A stretch of 64,000 bases of DNA from Psettodes erumei (GCA_016785225.1 JAFBJZ010000512.1:5617001-5681000), one strand, 5' to 3'; counted from the first letter of the stretch, positions 1 through 22,799 are shown. Program-made: numbers and translations. The notes: generated from the letters alone by a model not told the origin.

Positions 1-2230
1 GCCACTCTGAGGCTTTGATATAATTTGCAAATGAAACAGTGGATAATAATGCTGCTCCTGCTGACAGTATTGGCCTATGACAGTATTCTATAACACTGTA
101 AACAAGTACCTTTCATGGAAGCTCGTTACAAATGAATATAAACTACTGCAAGACAAAGTAAATTCTTTCATTTAAATAAACACATGATGTCAGAGCAGCT
201 TACACACACTTTCGAAAACATGAGCAACATGCACACACACAATGAGATTTTAGACATAGCAGTCATTCCAGTAGAAAGCTTCTACATGGGTCCATGTTTC
301 TTTAAAGGAATAGTGTGACCCGGTGGAAAACATAATATCCATTTTATTGCTTGACAGTTAGATGAGATCAGTAGCAGTCATATTTTTCTGTAAGGAAGCT
401 CGGGTCCGGAGACCTTAGCTCACCTTGTGACAGGAAATAAATGGCAACAGCTAGCTATTAACACTTGAGCTGTTGTATGTATTAAACAAATGCACTACGG
501 TGAGATGCTGGTACGTGATTTTCTTACGTGTCGAGAGAGTTGGTTAGATAGATACATATATGTTACAACCCGGGGGGCACATCATACAAATGCAGAAAAC
601 TGGTTAAACATTTATCAGTTCCTAATTTCACCAATGAAAAATACAGACAGGAAAGGACATGTGGGAAATAGATTGAAAAGAATTGCATGAAAACGAAAGA
701 GGAAGCACTGCATGGATCAGAATAAGGTCAATCTCAAAGCTGTAGCCTCTGGTGTACAGTTGAACACCATCACGCAGGAGGGGGAGAATAATTTCCCCTT
801 AAATGGCAGAAAGTAATGGAGTTAAAAGACCTTCACTCATTGTTAAAAACAAGACCTATGCCAACTAAACAAAAATGTATTTGTGCATTAATCATGACAC
901 AGTAAATGCAAATATATATAAAGAAATGCATATAAAAATATTTCACTTTATTTATTTATGTATTTATTTGTTGGTTTCTCAGAGTCGACTATCAAAGGAA
1001 AATCTCTCACATGTACCTAATATAATACATGTAAATGTGAACATCTGGCTCTGCAAAATAGATTAGAAGATATTGTTGCCATGGTTGTTTCTGTCGAGGC
1101 AATTCTTTTTATCATTTACTTCATGCACATGCAAATATAGATGTTTATACATTGTTAAAGACCAATGAAACATAGTTGTTGAGTTCACAAAAGGGTGGTG
1201 ATCAAGAGAAAACAACAAGTGGGAAATGAGGAAGTATTCAAAAAGATATAGATTTATAGTCAAATGCAATTTAAATTTGTAACTTTGATACATTTTCTGA
1301 CTAGATAGTAACCCTGCCAAACCCAAATACTGTTCTGAGGATTTATTTGTAATGACTTTGTCCTAGTGGATCCCACATAACTGTATTAAAGTAAGGCTTG
1401 TTACATATGAGTTTCTCATTCTGCGTGTGATCTAACTTCAAACTTCCCACTGAGGTAGAAAATTAAAGTTTTAAGCGTACATTCAACATCTCTTATGTTC
1501 AAACAAGAGCCCTGTTGCCAATAAATGCGACTAACGAACGGAGGTGATGGAAGTGTAATGGGTGGAGGTGGTGTACTATGTGCGCACATGCTGTACACAC
1601 ACACACACACACCCACTGGATGCTACTGAACAGCACCCAGGACTTACATGGAATTCTCTGTCTTAATGATGATGACTTCATTACTCCTCCTCAGTCTTGT
1701 CCATTTCTGTCTTTTCTCAATCCTCTACTTCTTCCTATTCTCATTCCCCCCTCTCCTCGCCTCTCCTCTCCCCCTCTCCTACCCTTTCTCCTTCCCTTGT
1801 TCATCCTTTCCCCTCCCCTCCTTTTCCTCTCCTCACTTTCTCCCCCTACCCTTTCTTGCCTACTCTGTTTGCAAAAAAATATACAATATATACAATGAAA
1901 TGAGTAATTTTTGACATTGTTTCTTGTTCCTTCCCTGCAATGTGGAGCAGAACTAACATATAAATAATAAAATGAATGATGCTTCAGTTTCACCATCACA
2001 TGTTAAATGCTATCATAACACCTGTGCTTTTTCTACTATAACATGTCAAAAGGTCTGTATTAAAAAAGCCTATAATTCTCTTTTCCACATCAACTTTTCT
2101 TTTTCACTTTTTTTCCAGGTTTCATCTCTGCTCCTCCCTCTCCCCCATGCCCTACAGCTCCTATGTTCCCCGCTGATCATCTCTCAGGCACTTTGAATGA
2201 GGGGGATGTGGTGCAAGTATTTAGAGAATT
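1..2230. other. Spacer upstream of tagln, no gene seen
   Basis: This AT-rich stretch has only short open frames with no family resemblance. It holds a small (CA)n run near 1595-1612 and a strongly pyrimidine-rich (CT) tract at about 1684-1862. I see no exon with convincing splice sites and no RNA gene. Confidence 0.6.
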
Positions 2231-2270
2231 CCTGCTACCCAAACTAACACTGCCTGGCTGCTGTCTCCCT

Positions 2271-2382
2271 CCATATGTGGAGCAGCTCTACCCAAATAAG
2301 GCTGGGATTTTTAACTAGACGTCAGGGGAAGAGACGCAAAGACAGGGCGAGGGAGCTGCTGAAAGGCCATGCCCTTTTAAGG
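2271..2382 (+). promoter_or_regulatory. CArG-box cluster in the tagln promoter
   Basis: Two perfect CC(A/T)6GG serum-response-factor boxes are visible: CCAAATAAGG at 2292-2301 and CCTTTTAAGG at 2373-2382. A near-match, CCATATGTGG, lies at 2271-2280. Mammalian TAGLN promoters are known to carry paired CArG boxes that drive SRF/myocardin-dependent smooth-muscle expression. The position just upstream of the non-coding first exon fits that role. SRF binding is inferred, not shown. Confidence 0.8.
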
Positions 2383-2499
2383 ATGAAGTTTCCTTTTTCC
2401 CTTTCCCTCTCTCCCTCCTATTCCTCCTTGTTGCTCCTTCTTCCCTCCTTCCCTCCCTCTCTCTCTGTAGGCTGCAGTGAAGTCATCTTGCCTCATTTG

Positions 2500-2627
2500 C
2501 TCCTTTTAAGCCAGCATTTTGAGAGGGTGGTCCCTGAGAAGCATATACAAACACTCACTCAAGCATCCACACTCACTCCGCGAATCGCACTAGTGGCCAG
2601 CAGTGAACTGACCTATTCCTTCACACA
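2500..2627 (+). other. tagln: tagln non-coding first exon (5' UTR)
   Basis: The stretch ends at a strong donor, GTGAGT, at 2628-2633, about 250 bp downstream of the CArG cluster, and has no suitable ATG for the transgelin frame. Vertebrate TAGLN genes have an untranslated exon 1. The 5' end is a guess, because no clear TATA box was found; a weak TTTTAA lies near 2504. Confidence 0.6.
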
Positions 2628-5600
2628 GTGAGTATATTTTTCTTTCATTCAACCATTTAGCATAAAGCTCCTGAAGTGGATTTGGGACAGTTAATAAGAC
2701 AATCCAGCCATGACTTGTCAACAGGGCATTTCTTTATAGATCATTCAGTCAGTACTTTTGAATGGATGAGGTCTTCTTGGCTAAAAATTATGCATATGCC
2801 TCCTTTTTACATGTTTGAATATAGAACATCGCAGGCATCGCAGTAATTTCAAAACAAGAGCCATGTAAACTGACAAAGGTCAAAAGAGAGGTCTGGGTGT
2901 AAATACACCATGGAGGATGCATCTGCATTTGACCATAGCAAACTGCAGTGATTTTCACATATAGTGTACATAGAATGTCAAAGATTGTTTAATGCAGTTT
3001 GAATTTCTGTAGATTAAATGGGTGTCTTGTATTATGTCTAAGTTACTGTTGCATTCAGTGCTGTGTGGATGTATCTGTCAGTGAGAATACTGTTCATCAC
3101 ATGTGACAGATCAGGTAATCACTTGTTCAGTATAATAATAGCCATCTTTTAAAAAACTGCCGTTTTGACATAAACTCAAGCTATCTACCATTTATTGGGT
3201 TTACGAGCTATACTGATATTTATTACCTATATTTTGACACAGAATCTATCTCAAATTCACTTAGTATTTATCTTTAATGCAGCTCAGGTGTTACATGAAG
3301 GTTAATGGATTTTCTGTGTGAAGCAAGGAGTGGAGAAGAGCAAAGGGGTGAGCCAGACAAGTCTGCATAACTCCATCAGAACATAGTTTCATTTGCACAA
3401 GCAAATGATCCACTGCCATATATGGGCTTTGGGAGCATGAGTTCACAAGGCATGAAAAGGACTATACTACCATACCATACCTAATGAGGATGCAGATGCT
3501 GACAGGGAGAATGACAGGATAACGGTAGATGCATTGACAGACATGCAGAAAAAGATTCGCTCCATGGAGGATATTTAAACCCATTAAAATATTGTTTTAA
3601 GAGAGAAAACACCTGCCAAGTCTAAAAACTTTGCTGTCATGTTCAGATTGAAGATAACTAGTGAATCATTAAAGATGGCAGTGTAGGCCTCCAGTGGCAG
3701 AAGGGAAGAACAAGTGGGTAGCTCAGCTCTGAAGCAGCAGTAACATGTGGCAGTGCATAAACAAAGCAGAGCACTGAGGCACAGTAGCTTATAAAGTCAA
3801 GAACTAATCACACCCATGTAATGGTGCAAGGGCTCTGGCACTGAGCAGAATTGGACAGCACTCTCTACACCTCAGTCAGTAGAAATACAGTAGGTCAGAC
3901 ACTCAGCAGCTATAAAGTTTGTCAGAATAATCAGGACCATGAATGGTCTTGGCAGCAGTTTAAAAAAAGTGCTTTCTTGTGCTAATAAAATTCTGGCAAG
4001 TCCAACCAAAGCAGCTGTTTTGCATGCAGCTGGCATAAAGCAACGCCATCGAACAAAAAGATATCTGAGGACATATTCAATCGAGAGTGTGCCAGCAAGC
4101 AAGGAAAACACCCCTCAAACAGATGACTCGTCTGAGAACACTGCTGAACTGAACTTCAGTTAGACGCTTAATATAACCAAGCTTTAGCTCCTTTATACCT
4201 AACTCCAACTTCTAACAAACTTATGCAGAGGAATGAAATTATTAATTGTAATTATTATCTGAACAAGTCCCCAGCATTTCCATTCATAGCAAATCATTAT
4301 ATGATGGTCAGCTGATTAACTGTAGCGGCCGCATGATGCCACGTCCCCTAAGGCTACCACAGTTGCCACAGTTCTTACACTGGTTTCCTGCTCTGGCATT
4401 AGGCAGATTTACCATGGCAACGCAGATACAGAGAAGGAAAAACACAAGTGAGAGAGATGGATGGATAGAGGGCTGGAGGTGCTGAGGTCATGTTTGTGGG
4501 ATACAGCACTTTGGAACTTTTGAGAGGAGGCATTATAGGCTTTCCTTTACTTGAAATATGGTTTGTCCCATTTTTGTCTTGATCTTTTTTCCTCATGTTA
4601 CTTACTTTATTATATTCTCATATAATCTCTTTATTTTTCATTTTATGTTATTCCTTTTATCTTATTGCATACTCACATTCTAAGTGAATCATTAGTAGAA
4701 GAGTAGAAGTATGAATAATACTAGTAGCATTAGTAGTAGCAGGTGTAGTAGTAGGCCATTTTTATAGTTCTTAAAGAATCTATTTTGGATTTTGTTCTCA
4801 TGGTTGTAAATAAAGGAACAAAAGTTAGATAGATTACGTTACAAAGATGCACAGAAGGTGTAAAGATAAAAATAAAAAGCTAAAAAAAATACTAAAAAAC
4901 TGACATAAGCCCAAAGCTGCTACAACAGGCAGCCGCTAGGACGGCGCCCAAGAAAGCTGTATTAGCAGGAGTAGAAGTGACTTTAACTGATTGTATTGTA
5001 GCTATTTGTGCTTTTTCAGCAGGATTAATTACAGAGACAGAAGTTGCAATGCTGTGAAAGGTTGCAGAATTAAATGTACCATTCATTGCTTGGTAGATGG
5101 TTACATTTAATGAAAATGCAATATTGTAGAGAGTGAGGAACAGAGTGTTTTTGCATTATATTGTATGTCAAGCTAACAGAACCTAAAATGTTTATGGAGA
5201 AGCAGACGGACAGCACAGAAGTTTGTTTAGCAGATAATCCTGAGTTATTGGACCTGGGCCGGGTCCCAAGAATAACAACAGGTCTCTGGATACACATGAA
5301 TACCAGAAATAGAGGCTGAACTTATTTAACCTCGCAAAATATTATGTGATCTTTATATGGTTGTCGTGTATTTCACAAATAGAGACTGATACAGGACAGT
5401 AATTATGATAGAAATTTTGTTTATTCTGTTCTGTTCTGTTCTCCAGACAAGGAACAAGAGGGCATTGAGTGCACAACGTAGTGAGCAGAGTCTCTATTTC
5501 CTTCCCTACAGAGGAGTGTAGTATGTGTGATTTGCAGTTATGTTCCAGAGAGTAGTTTTTAAGGCTAAATACTTGAGGCCGATGGGAAAAAAGAGAAGTT

Positions 5601-8490
5601 GGTGGCATACCAGACAAACTACTATGTAATAATAATTACATAATGACAGTGGGAATAGCAAGGGGTATGAGTGTGTGCATTTGCCAGAGGGAGAGAGAAA
5701 AGCAGACAGAGATAAAACCTAGAACCTGGACTTGTGGTTGTAATATAAGTGAGCGTGTTGCCCAGCATGTGTATTTGGTTTTGTGCGGTCTGGCAAAAGG
5801 ACTACAGGGAATGAAAAGAATATTAAACAGGGTTGGTGGTAACACTCTGCAGTGTTATTATTTCAGGCAGGAATCCATTAATGTCAATGACATGCAGTCT
5901 TCAAGAAGCTTACATGCAAAATATCTATTTGCAGTGGTGGAACAAATATACAATGCATTAAATCTCACTAATGCTTTATTTAGCTGTCCTGCAAGATGAA
6001 AAATTAATATATTCCGTGGCAATTCAGTGTTGCGTTAAAAAATTAATTTTACTTTCTGTAAATAAATGTAAATATGTAAAAGCATTCAAAGGTACTCAAA
6101 TATCCAAAGTAGAAGTACCTATCATACAAACAGAGAGCATCAATAATCTTTTTATAATAACAATGGATCAAATGACTACGTGTAATCTAAAAGTGACTTG
6201 TGATAATTATTGCCTCACTGTTCAGCTGAGCTTTATGAAGTATTTTTATCGTCTTTTAAGATCATTGCTTTGAAACTTTACCCTCATCAGGTTGGTTCCT
6301 GCAACAACAGCCTTTGCCTGAAAAATTCTGCAAAATAATATAATTATAATAATGAGTATAATTCCTGCCCAGCACCAGACTACAGACACAGTTAGCAACT
6401 AGGTGGTGAACATCTTAACAGACAGGTATTTCTCTCAGGTGCTGGTGAAGACCAAAGTAAAAACAAAATGTTAGACAGTGGACACAAATGTTATGCTAAA
6501 CGACAATATTCATTTGCAAAGAAAATGTATGTGATTACTTCAAGCTACCGCTGCTGACACTCACTTGTTTCCTGCATTTGCTTAAAGCTGGAAGAGAAGG
6601 CTATTAGCTGTTGAACCTTTGTAGCTGGTATAGCTATAATAAGCAACATGTGTTAGCATATAGCATAGTAGCCCCTCGAGGCGAACCTCCATCTGCAATC
6701 TTATTTAGTGTTTCAGCCTGTAGCATTTGATCAAATTTGGCTCCAATTCGATAAAGCACTGAAGAATTACAGTAGGTTCCATTGATTTGACCACACCCAC
6801 AAACGTTTGATAGCCAATCACGGCAAAGCACTACATAATATCTCAAATCTAACAAGTGGGCTTTGTTTGGAGTTGTCCAAACATGCTTCATACTAAATTT
6901 CTTGTAAGTTGGATAAAAGATACAGGATAGGGAGCTGGAAGTATGTTTTCAAAATGGCAGAATAACTGTCATGATGCAAATGGGCCTGACCTACATCGAT
7001 CTCCGAGCAACGTGGTCACATGGCTATAGCTACCATGTTTTTGTATGTAAAGTATTTCACCAAGTTTATGTTTTGCAGCTTTTACCGTTTTTGAGCTTTT
7101 TTCATCATGGTCATCATCAAGTCTGCTGTTACAGACACCATCACCAAAAGTCATTGTACTATGAAGCCCGCTCAATGATTCAGCGCTGGAAGCATGTGGA
7201 ACTAGCATTTTGAAAAGGGTTGGAAAGCTATAATAGTAAAGAGTGACAATTTCAGTAGTGTAATTGCTACCACAATCAAAAAAGGGAAAGGACTGAAAGA
7301 ATAAAGATATTAAAAAATACAATAGTTATCTACTTTTTTGTTTACAGACCAAATAATGAGACAAACTTGCTGTACTTGAAACATAAAAGGTTATATATTA
7401 TTCTAGTCTCAGCCCAGCTTGACATTCTGTCACTTTATGGACTGAATACTACAGTGAATTGGAAATGTCAAGTAACCAAACACAAACACAAGCTTATTGT
7501 TTCCCTTGGGAACAAGATTCTTCATCAAATGCCAGAGATTATCCTCCTCCAGTCAATTCCTGGGTATAACCTTTAACATTTGAACATTGAACCTCCCCAG
7601 GAACAGGAACAGGAAGTTGAAGTGACCTGACATCAAGATGACAACAAAGGTTGGATGGTGCAGAGAGCACGTTGATATGGGTTTTTCACTTGGCTGTTGG
7701 CCCAAAGGCAATACAGAAGCATAAAACAAAGGACAAAAAAAGTGCTGGCAGTGATATGTGTGTTTGCTTTTACAGAGACCAAAGTGTGTGTGTGTGTGTG
7801 TGTGTCCATGTGTGTGTCCGTGTGTGTGTGACTGTGTGTGTGTGCCTGTGCAGGTCAAAAGAAAATAAATTGCATAAAAATAAATCATCTGGCTGAAGTA
7901 GAGCTCCCCTTGTACACCACTTTGCCTTAGACACAGGTCTTAATTCGGCTGAATGGTGTGCACTGGGAGACGCGATGCTGTTAATGCTACTGTTCTGGGA
8001 AAGTTATTCAAATTAAGTGCTGAGCATTTATGCTTATATACACGCTTTCTACATGCATGTGGTCAATGTTTGTTTGTTTGGTGTATTCGATATACATTAC
8101 AGTGTTTACATGAGAGCAGTGTTTGTGTTTGTGAATATATATGGCTTCTTCTGAATTATCCACACACCTATGCATGTCAGTGCATATAGGATATGTGCAA
8201 AAATCACTGCTATGTGAAAATGTTGGGTATCTTGTATTGTCGACAGTCATTTTTGGACTAAAAGGTAGTTGTACTGGGATGTTTATACACAAGAAAACAG
8301 GAAGTAAATATGTTGTTGTGAGATTGTTAATTGTCAAGATGGCAGCTAAGGATGATACCACTGAAAATCCAACTTCTCACTATCAAATTTCAGATTTCAG
8401 TCTTTCTCCAGAGATGTTTTTTCCTGATGTTTTCTTTCTTTGACCCCCCCAACCCCCACCCTACCACCACCATCCAATCTCACCTCTCAG
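2628..8490 (+). other. tagln: tagln intron 1
   Basis: This 5.9-kb intron runs from the donor at 2628 to the CAG acceptor at 8488-8490. It holds a further perfect CArG box, CCATATATGG at 3416-3425, and an interrupted (TG)n microsatellite at about 7784-7850. Open frames of 60-118 codons occur on both strands, but none resembles a known protein or has supporting splice sites. No other gene is seen. Confidence 0.6.
3416..3425 (+). promoter_or_regulatory. Intronic CArG box (CCATATATGG)
   Basis: A perfect palindromic SRF consensus site lies about 790 bp inside tagln intron 1. It may act with the promoter boxes at 2292 and 2373; this is inferred from motif and position only. Confidence 0.6.
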
Positions 8491-8499
8491 GGAGTCGGC

Positions 8500-9520
8500 A
8501 TGGCTAACAAAGGTCCATCCTACGGCATCAGCCGCCAGGTCCAGGATAAAATTGACAGCAAGTATGACCCTGAGCTGGAGCAGATCCTAGTGGAGTGGAT
8601 TAACCGGCAGTGTGGCTCCGGTGTTGGAAGGCCAGAGCCAGGCAAAATGGGCTTCCAGGCCTGGCTGAAAGATGGATGTGTGAGCGCACTTGGTTTGATT
8701 AATTGCTTTTTTCACTCAGAATGTGCTTTAAAATAATGATCTTTTTTGCCTCTTCTTCTTTCTTCTCCGTTTTCCACCACATCTTTTCTACCCTCTGTCA
8801 TCCATCTCATCTACCCAGGTCCTAAGCGAGCTGATTAACAGTCTGTTTTCTGGAGAAAAACCTGTGAAGAAGATCCAGAGCTCACCTATGGCCTTCAAAC
8901 AGATGGAGCAGATCTCCCAGTTCCTCTCTGCTGCTGAGAAGTATGGTGTCACCAAGACTGATATGTTCCAGACCGTGGACCTTTGGGAAGGTCAGAGGGG
9001 ATACGTTGTTTTTATTTCTCAGTTACTCCAAACATTTAATGCTTGAAGATATAACTTTTCTTGGGTTGAGCACTTTGTTTGTGCAGCATTTATTCAAATA
9101 TGAAAATGCACAAGAATGTAAACAGAATGTGACTGATAACAGGGTTGATATTCCTGGCTGTATGTGTATGTTGAGACAGCTAAGGATCTGGCGGCGGTCC
9201 AGAGGACCCTGTCAGCTCTGGGCAGCTTGGCTATTACCAAGGATGAAGGTACATACAATGGAGACCCTAACTGGTTCTTCAAGTAAGTCAAAAAATTCAA
9301 TTTAAACTGCTTTATCTGTTTCCCATTCAAATAAGTTCAGTTTTATTTAAATTTACTGACATTTTCAACAATGTGTTGCAGGAAAGCACAAGAGAACAAG
9401 CGAGATTTCAGCGACGAGCAGATGAAGGCAGGCAAAAACGTGATTGGCCTTCAGATGGGGTCCAATAAGGGAGCCAGTCAGGAGGGCATGAGTTACGGAA
9501 GACCCCGGCAGATCCTCTAA
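8500..9520 (+). CDS. tagln: Transgelin (SM22-alpha), actin-binding calponin-family protein
   Basis: The coding exons are 8500-8679, 8819-8990, 9180-9282 and 9382-9520 (594 nt, 197 aa; human TAGLN has 201 aa). Phases close and all junctions are GT-AG. The start MANKGPSYG is the canonical family N-terminus. A single calponin-homology domain covers about residues 25-135, with motifs such as FKQMEQISQFL and TDMFQTVDLWE. One calponin-like repeat, VIGLQMGSNKGASQ, lies near the C-terminus, followed by GRPRQIL. Transgelin cross-links and stabilises F-actin in the cytoplasm of smooth-muscle cells. The CArG boxes upstream and the neighbour pcsk7, also adjacent in human, argue for tagln rather than tagln2 or tagln3. 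It is transcribed convergently with pcsk7. The exon 3/4 junction gives WEAKDLAAVQ, where mammals have EGKDMAAVQ. Confidence 0.95.
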
Positions 9521-9835
9521 AATCACTGAGCCACAGATACCCAAAACCTCTGCAAGCCCTGACACCCCCATAGAGCCTGTAAGCATCTAACTGGTCCACC
9601 ATAACTGCCCTTTAATCTTTAAACCTTCCCTGCATTAGAGCTGAGTTACTTTCCAAAAAGTTCCCCCTCCCACCTGGTCGTGACACTTGGCCCAAACCCC
9701 TTATGTTGATGCTTGCGCTGGTGACCACTGAAGATCTCACCATGCTTTGTCCCTCCCACGGCAGTTAGGACCAGTACAAATGAATGTTTTAAGACTTTAC
9801 TGAATAGGAACCATAAATAAAAGAGCAGTTCAACA
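9521..9835 (+). other. tagln: tagln 3' UTR
   Basis: The sequence after the TAA stop reaches an AATAAA at 9816-9821. A longer form ending after the ATTAAA near 10138 is possible. No conserved element was recognised. Confidence 0.6.
9816..9821 (+). terminator. tagln polyadenylation signal
   Basis: A canonical AATAAA lies about 295 nt after the tagln stop codon on the sense strand. Confidence 0.6.
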
Positions 9836-10945
9836 CCAACACTACCATGTGCCAAAAGTTGTGTTGTTCCTTCCTAATAAGAAACATCAGGCATGTTAGC
9901 TAAATGACCATTTTTTCATCTCTGATACTTAACAAATGTCTGAATAATGGATTCTGGCTCAAAGACAATTTTTTTAAAAAATTGCGCAGAGGGGACAATC
10001 TTTTCAAATTGATTGGCGATACAACCCGTGGCATACCAGTACTCTTTAATTTTACTGTTACAATTTTGTTCAATACCTACCACTTCCCACAATGCTCCAC
10101 CTGCTGTATCAGCGCCAATATTTTTGTACATTGTCTTATTAAATAATGACTTGGAAATACACCTCTGAATTTATTTTCTTATTTTGGGATTTTCAATTTT
10201 GCCATTTTGGGAATTGGGAAGAGTAGGAAAAGTATCATCATACACAGTCTCCCAGGAAAAAAGAGAGTTTTGGAAGTGTGTCTCTCATTCACTGAACATT
10301 CACTATAAGGGATTTCTTCACAGCCAGCTTAGAAGGGAGGAATAATTACAGCGATCAGTGACTCTTTCATGGCTGTATTATAAGACATCCATGGACTCTT
10401 TTGGAGAAGGAGAAGACTACCCATCAAGGTTTCTAGGAACATCTGAGTTGCCAGTTTGAAATCTATCCTTTACCAATCAAGGTTTCTGCTGTTAAGCCAC
10501 CACAGTAATGACATTTTTTTTGAGTTCAATATATTCAACACAAATAGCTGGAGAACAAATAGTATCCCCATCAGCTTTAGCTGTGGTTTGTATTTAGTGC
10601 TAATTAGCAAATGTTAGCATGCTAACATTCTAAGTACTCGGGGAGAACATGGTAAACATTATATCTTCTCAACCGATTAGCATGCTGATATGAGCATTTA
10701 GAAAGATAAGATCATTTCTGTATCACACATACAGAAACCAATCATTTATAACACCTGCTATACTATTTACTACTATTAGCATTCAAATCAAAGCACTACT
10801 GCACCTAAGTATAGCACATAACCATTAGCATGGCTAGACATTTACTGTTATAAACTGTTATAAAAATAGTGCAGGTTTTACTGATTTCCAAAGTGCTGTG
10901 TTTCATAAATTATATGACCAATCCAAGAGGATATACCATCATCAG
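9836..10945. other. Convergent spacer tagln / pcsk7
   Basis: This AT-rich spacer lies between the convergent 3' ends of tagln and pcsk7. No credible gene is present. It contains TTAGCATGCTAAC-type palindromic repeats at about 10595-10695. Confidence 0.6.
10595..10695. repeat. TTAGCATGCTAAC-type palindromic repeat
   Basis: The palindrome TGTTAGCATGCTAACA occurs near 10614, and related GATTAGCATGCTGA follows near 10677. A similar TGTTAGCATGTTAGCATGCTAGCA lies near 13876 in a pcsk7 intron. Such motifs are frequent in teleost DNA. The family was not identified. Confidence 0.45.
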
Positions 10946-10948
10946 ACT

Positions 10949-10954
10949 TTTATT
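10949..10954 (-). terminator. Candidate pcsk7 polyadenylation signal
   Basis: An AATAAA on the minus strand (TTTATT on plus) lies 1.04 kb downstream of the pcsk7 stop. It would give a 3' UTR of about 1 kb covering 10930-11990, in which no other gene is seen. Confidence 0.4.
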
Positions 10955-11990
10955 ATCAAGCACATCATCTGTGACTTGCACAGCAAAACACAGTTTCCAT
11001 CTTAACTCCAAATACTCCTTTACATTAAAAAATTAAAATCTTGAATGCATTCTTAAAAACATTTGGTATAAATCATTTAACACAGTTGGTATATATCTGT
11101 ACAGCAGGCACACATTGTGTACATATTACAACTCGTAAAAAAAAATAATAGCAAATTCCACACTTGAAAATCCCACTTCAAGTTTTTTCAGTAGTTGGGT
11201 GATAGCCCTCAGATAATAAACCCAGACTTAAGAAAGCAACTCAGAAAATAAATCTTACTCTTAAAATACAGTACCCTCTTAAAACCTCACATTTGAGGAA
11301 ACCTTTCATGGAAGACCTTGTATACCACAAGCACACCCACTCGTGTCGCAACATGCGTGGGGCACGCCGACACTCAGGAAAGCACAAACTCATTCGTACA
11401 CACACACAGCCACACAGCGGATTTGTACCCTTCTAAAGTGCACATCATGTTGCTTTCATTCTCTGTGTTTAAAGACCCCTCAGGGGAATCCCATCAACAA
11501 GTGAACTGAGTTCTACTGTGGGCGCACATGCACATATACAGCATACACACACTTTCAAACACGCAAACACGTAACTCTAGTGGGACGCCACCAGGTCCCT
11601 CTCGAGTTCATCTCTGACCCATACGCTGACATTTTAACCCCAGAACTCGCAAGATATCCTCACTTTGGAGGATCTTCCATCAGTGTTGTTTCTTTCTTAG
11701 GACATTTGTCAGAGGGACAAGTGTACAACAACACACATACACACACTATCAAAGCACAAACCCAGATTTTCATACAAGGCCACGTTTGGGGAATGCAGAT
11801 AAGGGCAAAAAGTACACTCTACTGTCAGGCTCATATGCAGTCCATGCTGTGATGCCCCATCACCACCTTTGATGTCGACAGGTCAGAAGCAGAACAGGAG
11901 GCTGGGTGGGTGGGGAGGTGTGGTTCAAAGCCTGAGATGTCTCATTAGCACAGATACTGACAGATTTTAGATCCACTGTCTGACTCAGTG

Positions 11991-21160
<9,170 letters not shown>

Positions 21161-22620
21161 AGAAACGAGGGGTGACACACAGGGTCGACCGGGCAAGGCC
21201 TCTTCATTTGAACAGCAACCTGGACGTGAGACAAAGACAGGGGGGGGGAAAAAAAGGTCTTGTTAGGGGTGAGGACAATCTGAGAATGAGTGGCTGGTTG
21301 CTTATCATCAGTGTGATGTATTCAGAGGCCACGTATGAGATTCACAGCGTCACACTCACTCGAAACCAGTTCAGAGAACTGTGGCCACGGCACATTTTTA
21401 TTAACACTCTGTCGTTACATAAATATTCTTTCGCTTGACTGCTGATGATCAACTTTCTATGCCTTCCATTATGCTGTTTTTGATATGCAAAGAGGGAAAT
21501 GCATCCGTGCGTGACATTTGCCGCCGATGACAAAATGAAAAATAAAAATAGCATGCTCAAGCTTGCCTGTACCGCATCACTTCCAATCACAGTTCATACC
21601 TGTTCAGACACCCAAAAAATTAGTACACCAGATGTGGGGAAACTACATGGCCCCGGGTTTTCTGTTTGTCAATTAACTGGGGGCGCTGTGATTGAATTTA
21701 ACTAACCTATCTTGGGACATGCACCCTGTGAGACCGAGGGGCCGGTGCCCAAATGCACCTGCCGTCTCGCGCCTGTCAGTAATACATCCTGGACTACAGG
21801 TAGCACTTGGTGTGAGATAGACACCGTGTAAATAAGATAAACCTGATTGAAGAGTCCACAAAATTATAAATAGGTGATTCACATGCCATCGCTGCCACAC
21901 CCACAGTCATATACTACATTCAGAACACAGCCTGTGAGGTAGGAACATTTGGAAGAATCATCTTGACCCCAATTACATCAAACAATTCGCTGTTTCTTAG
22001 ACATCGATGTATATAATAGAGCGAATAAGGAGTTCGGGTGCCCAAGCGGTTAGATTCGTGATATTATGCTCCTCTGTAGCCAAATATCTGTCTCTGACCA
22101 CATTATGAAAGGTTACGTCAGATGAAAGTCTTATCTAAAGATGCCACCTTCGAGCGTCATCAGCAGCCGCTAATGACACTCGCTGACGAAGTTCACGACA
22201 AGAAGTGAAACCACCTGATGTTTGCGAGAATCTGTTGCCTCGGCTCCCATCACTCAGATACTGTAGCTCTGTGGACAGCTAATGTTAGCGACTTCTCAAT
22301 TTTGCCGAACGCTTTGTTTTTGTTTGACGTTAGCCAGCGGTTTAGTCAGCTAGCAACGTGGCCAGCTAGCTTCCTGCAGTCATTTAATGATCCGCGAGAG
22401 AGGAAACACGAAAACTACGTTAACTATGTTAAACTAGAAACAACAAAAAAAACCTGAAGCGGAACTCCGAGTTTCACACGAAGCGTTCTTGTTGTTGTCA
22501 AAGCTTAGTAAGTTAGCTTGTGTCCCGACGCTAACTACTGAGAATGCTGTTCTGTGAGATAAAACTGGAACCGCGAAGTACCCGCGACGGTTTAATACGA
22601 ACATACAACTGTATCTTACC
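21161..22620 (-). other. pcsk7: pcsk7 5' UTR exon edge and first intron
   Basis: The start-codon exon seems to begin near 21219 at a CAG acceptor. The upstream non-coding exon ends at 22620 with a GGGAG|GTAAGA donor. The intron between them has no recognisable gene. Confidence 0.55.
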
Positions 22621-22790
22621 TCCCACCGTGTTTGCTCTTCTCACCTGTTCCTTGTGGAATTTATGACGAATGTTAAGCTTGTCATCTCATTTCCGTAAAC
22701 CAGAAGTCACAACCGTGGACGTACTACGTCACACGGTTCTGACGCAAACGTCGCCGATGCCCGGTGATTGGTCCAGAGGAGTCGAAAACA
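22620..22790 (-). promoter_or_regulatory. Probable pcsk7 promoter and exon 1
   Basis: Upstream of the non-coding exon donor at 22620 the sequence becomes CpG-rich. It carries TACGTCA at 22725-22731 and an inverted CCAAT box at 22767-22771. No TATA box is seen, in keeping with a broadly expressed gene. The transcription start is not resolved. Confidence 0.5.
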
Positions 22791-22799
22791 GGCCCCGTA

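Noticed and set aside
3939..4163. 74-codon ORF in tagln intron 1
   Set aside because: No recognised domain, no splice sites and AT-rich context, so it is probably chance.
21161..21196. In-frame extension upstream of the PC7 start
   Set aside because: It begins at TTG, not ATG; the ATG at 21160 starts a good signal peptide.
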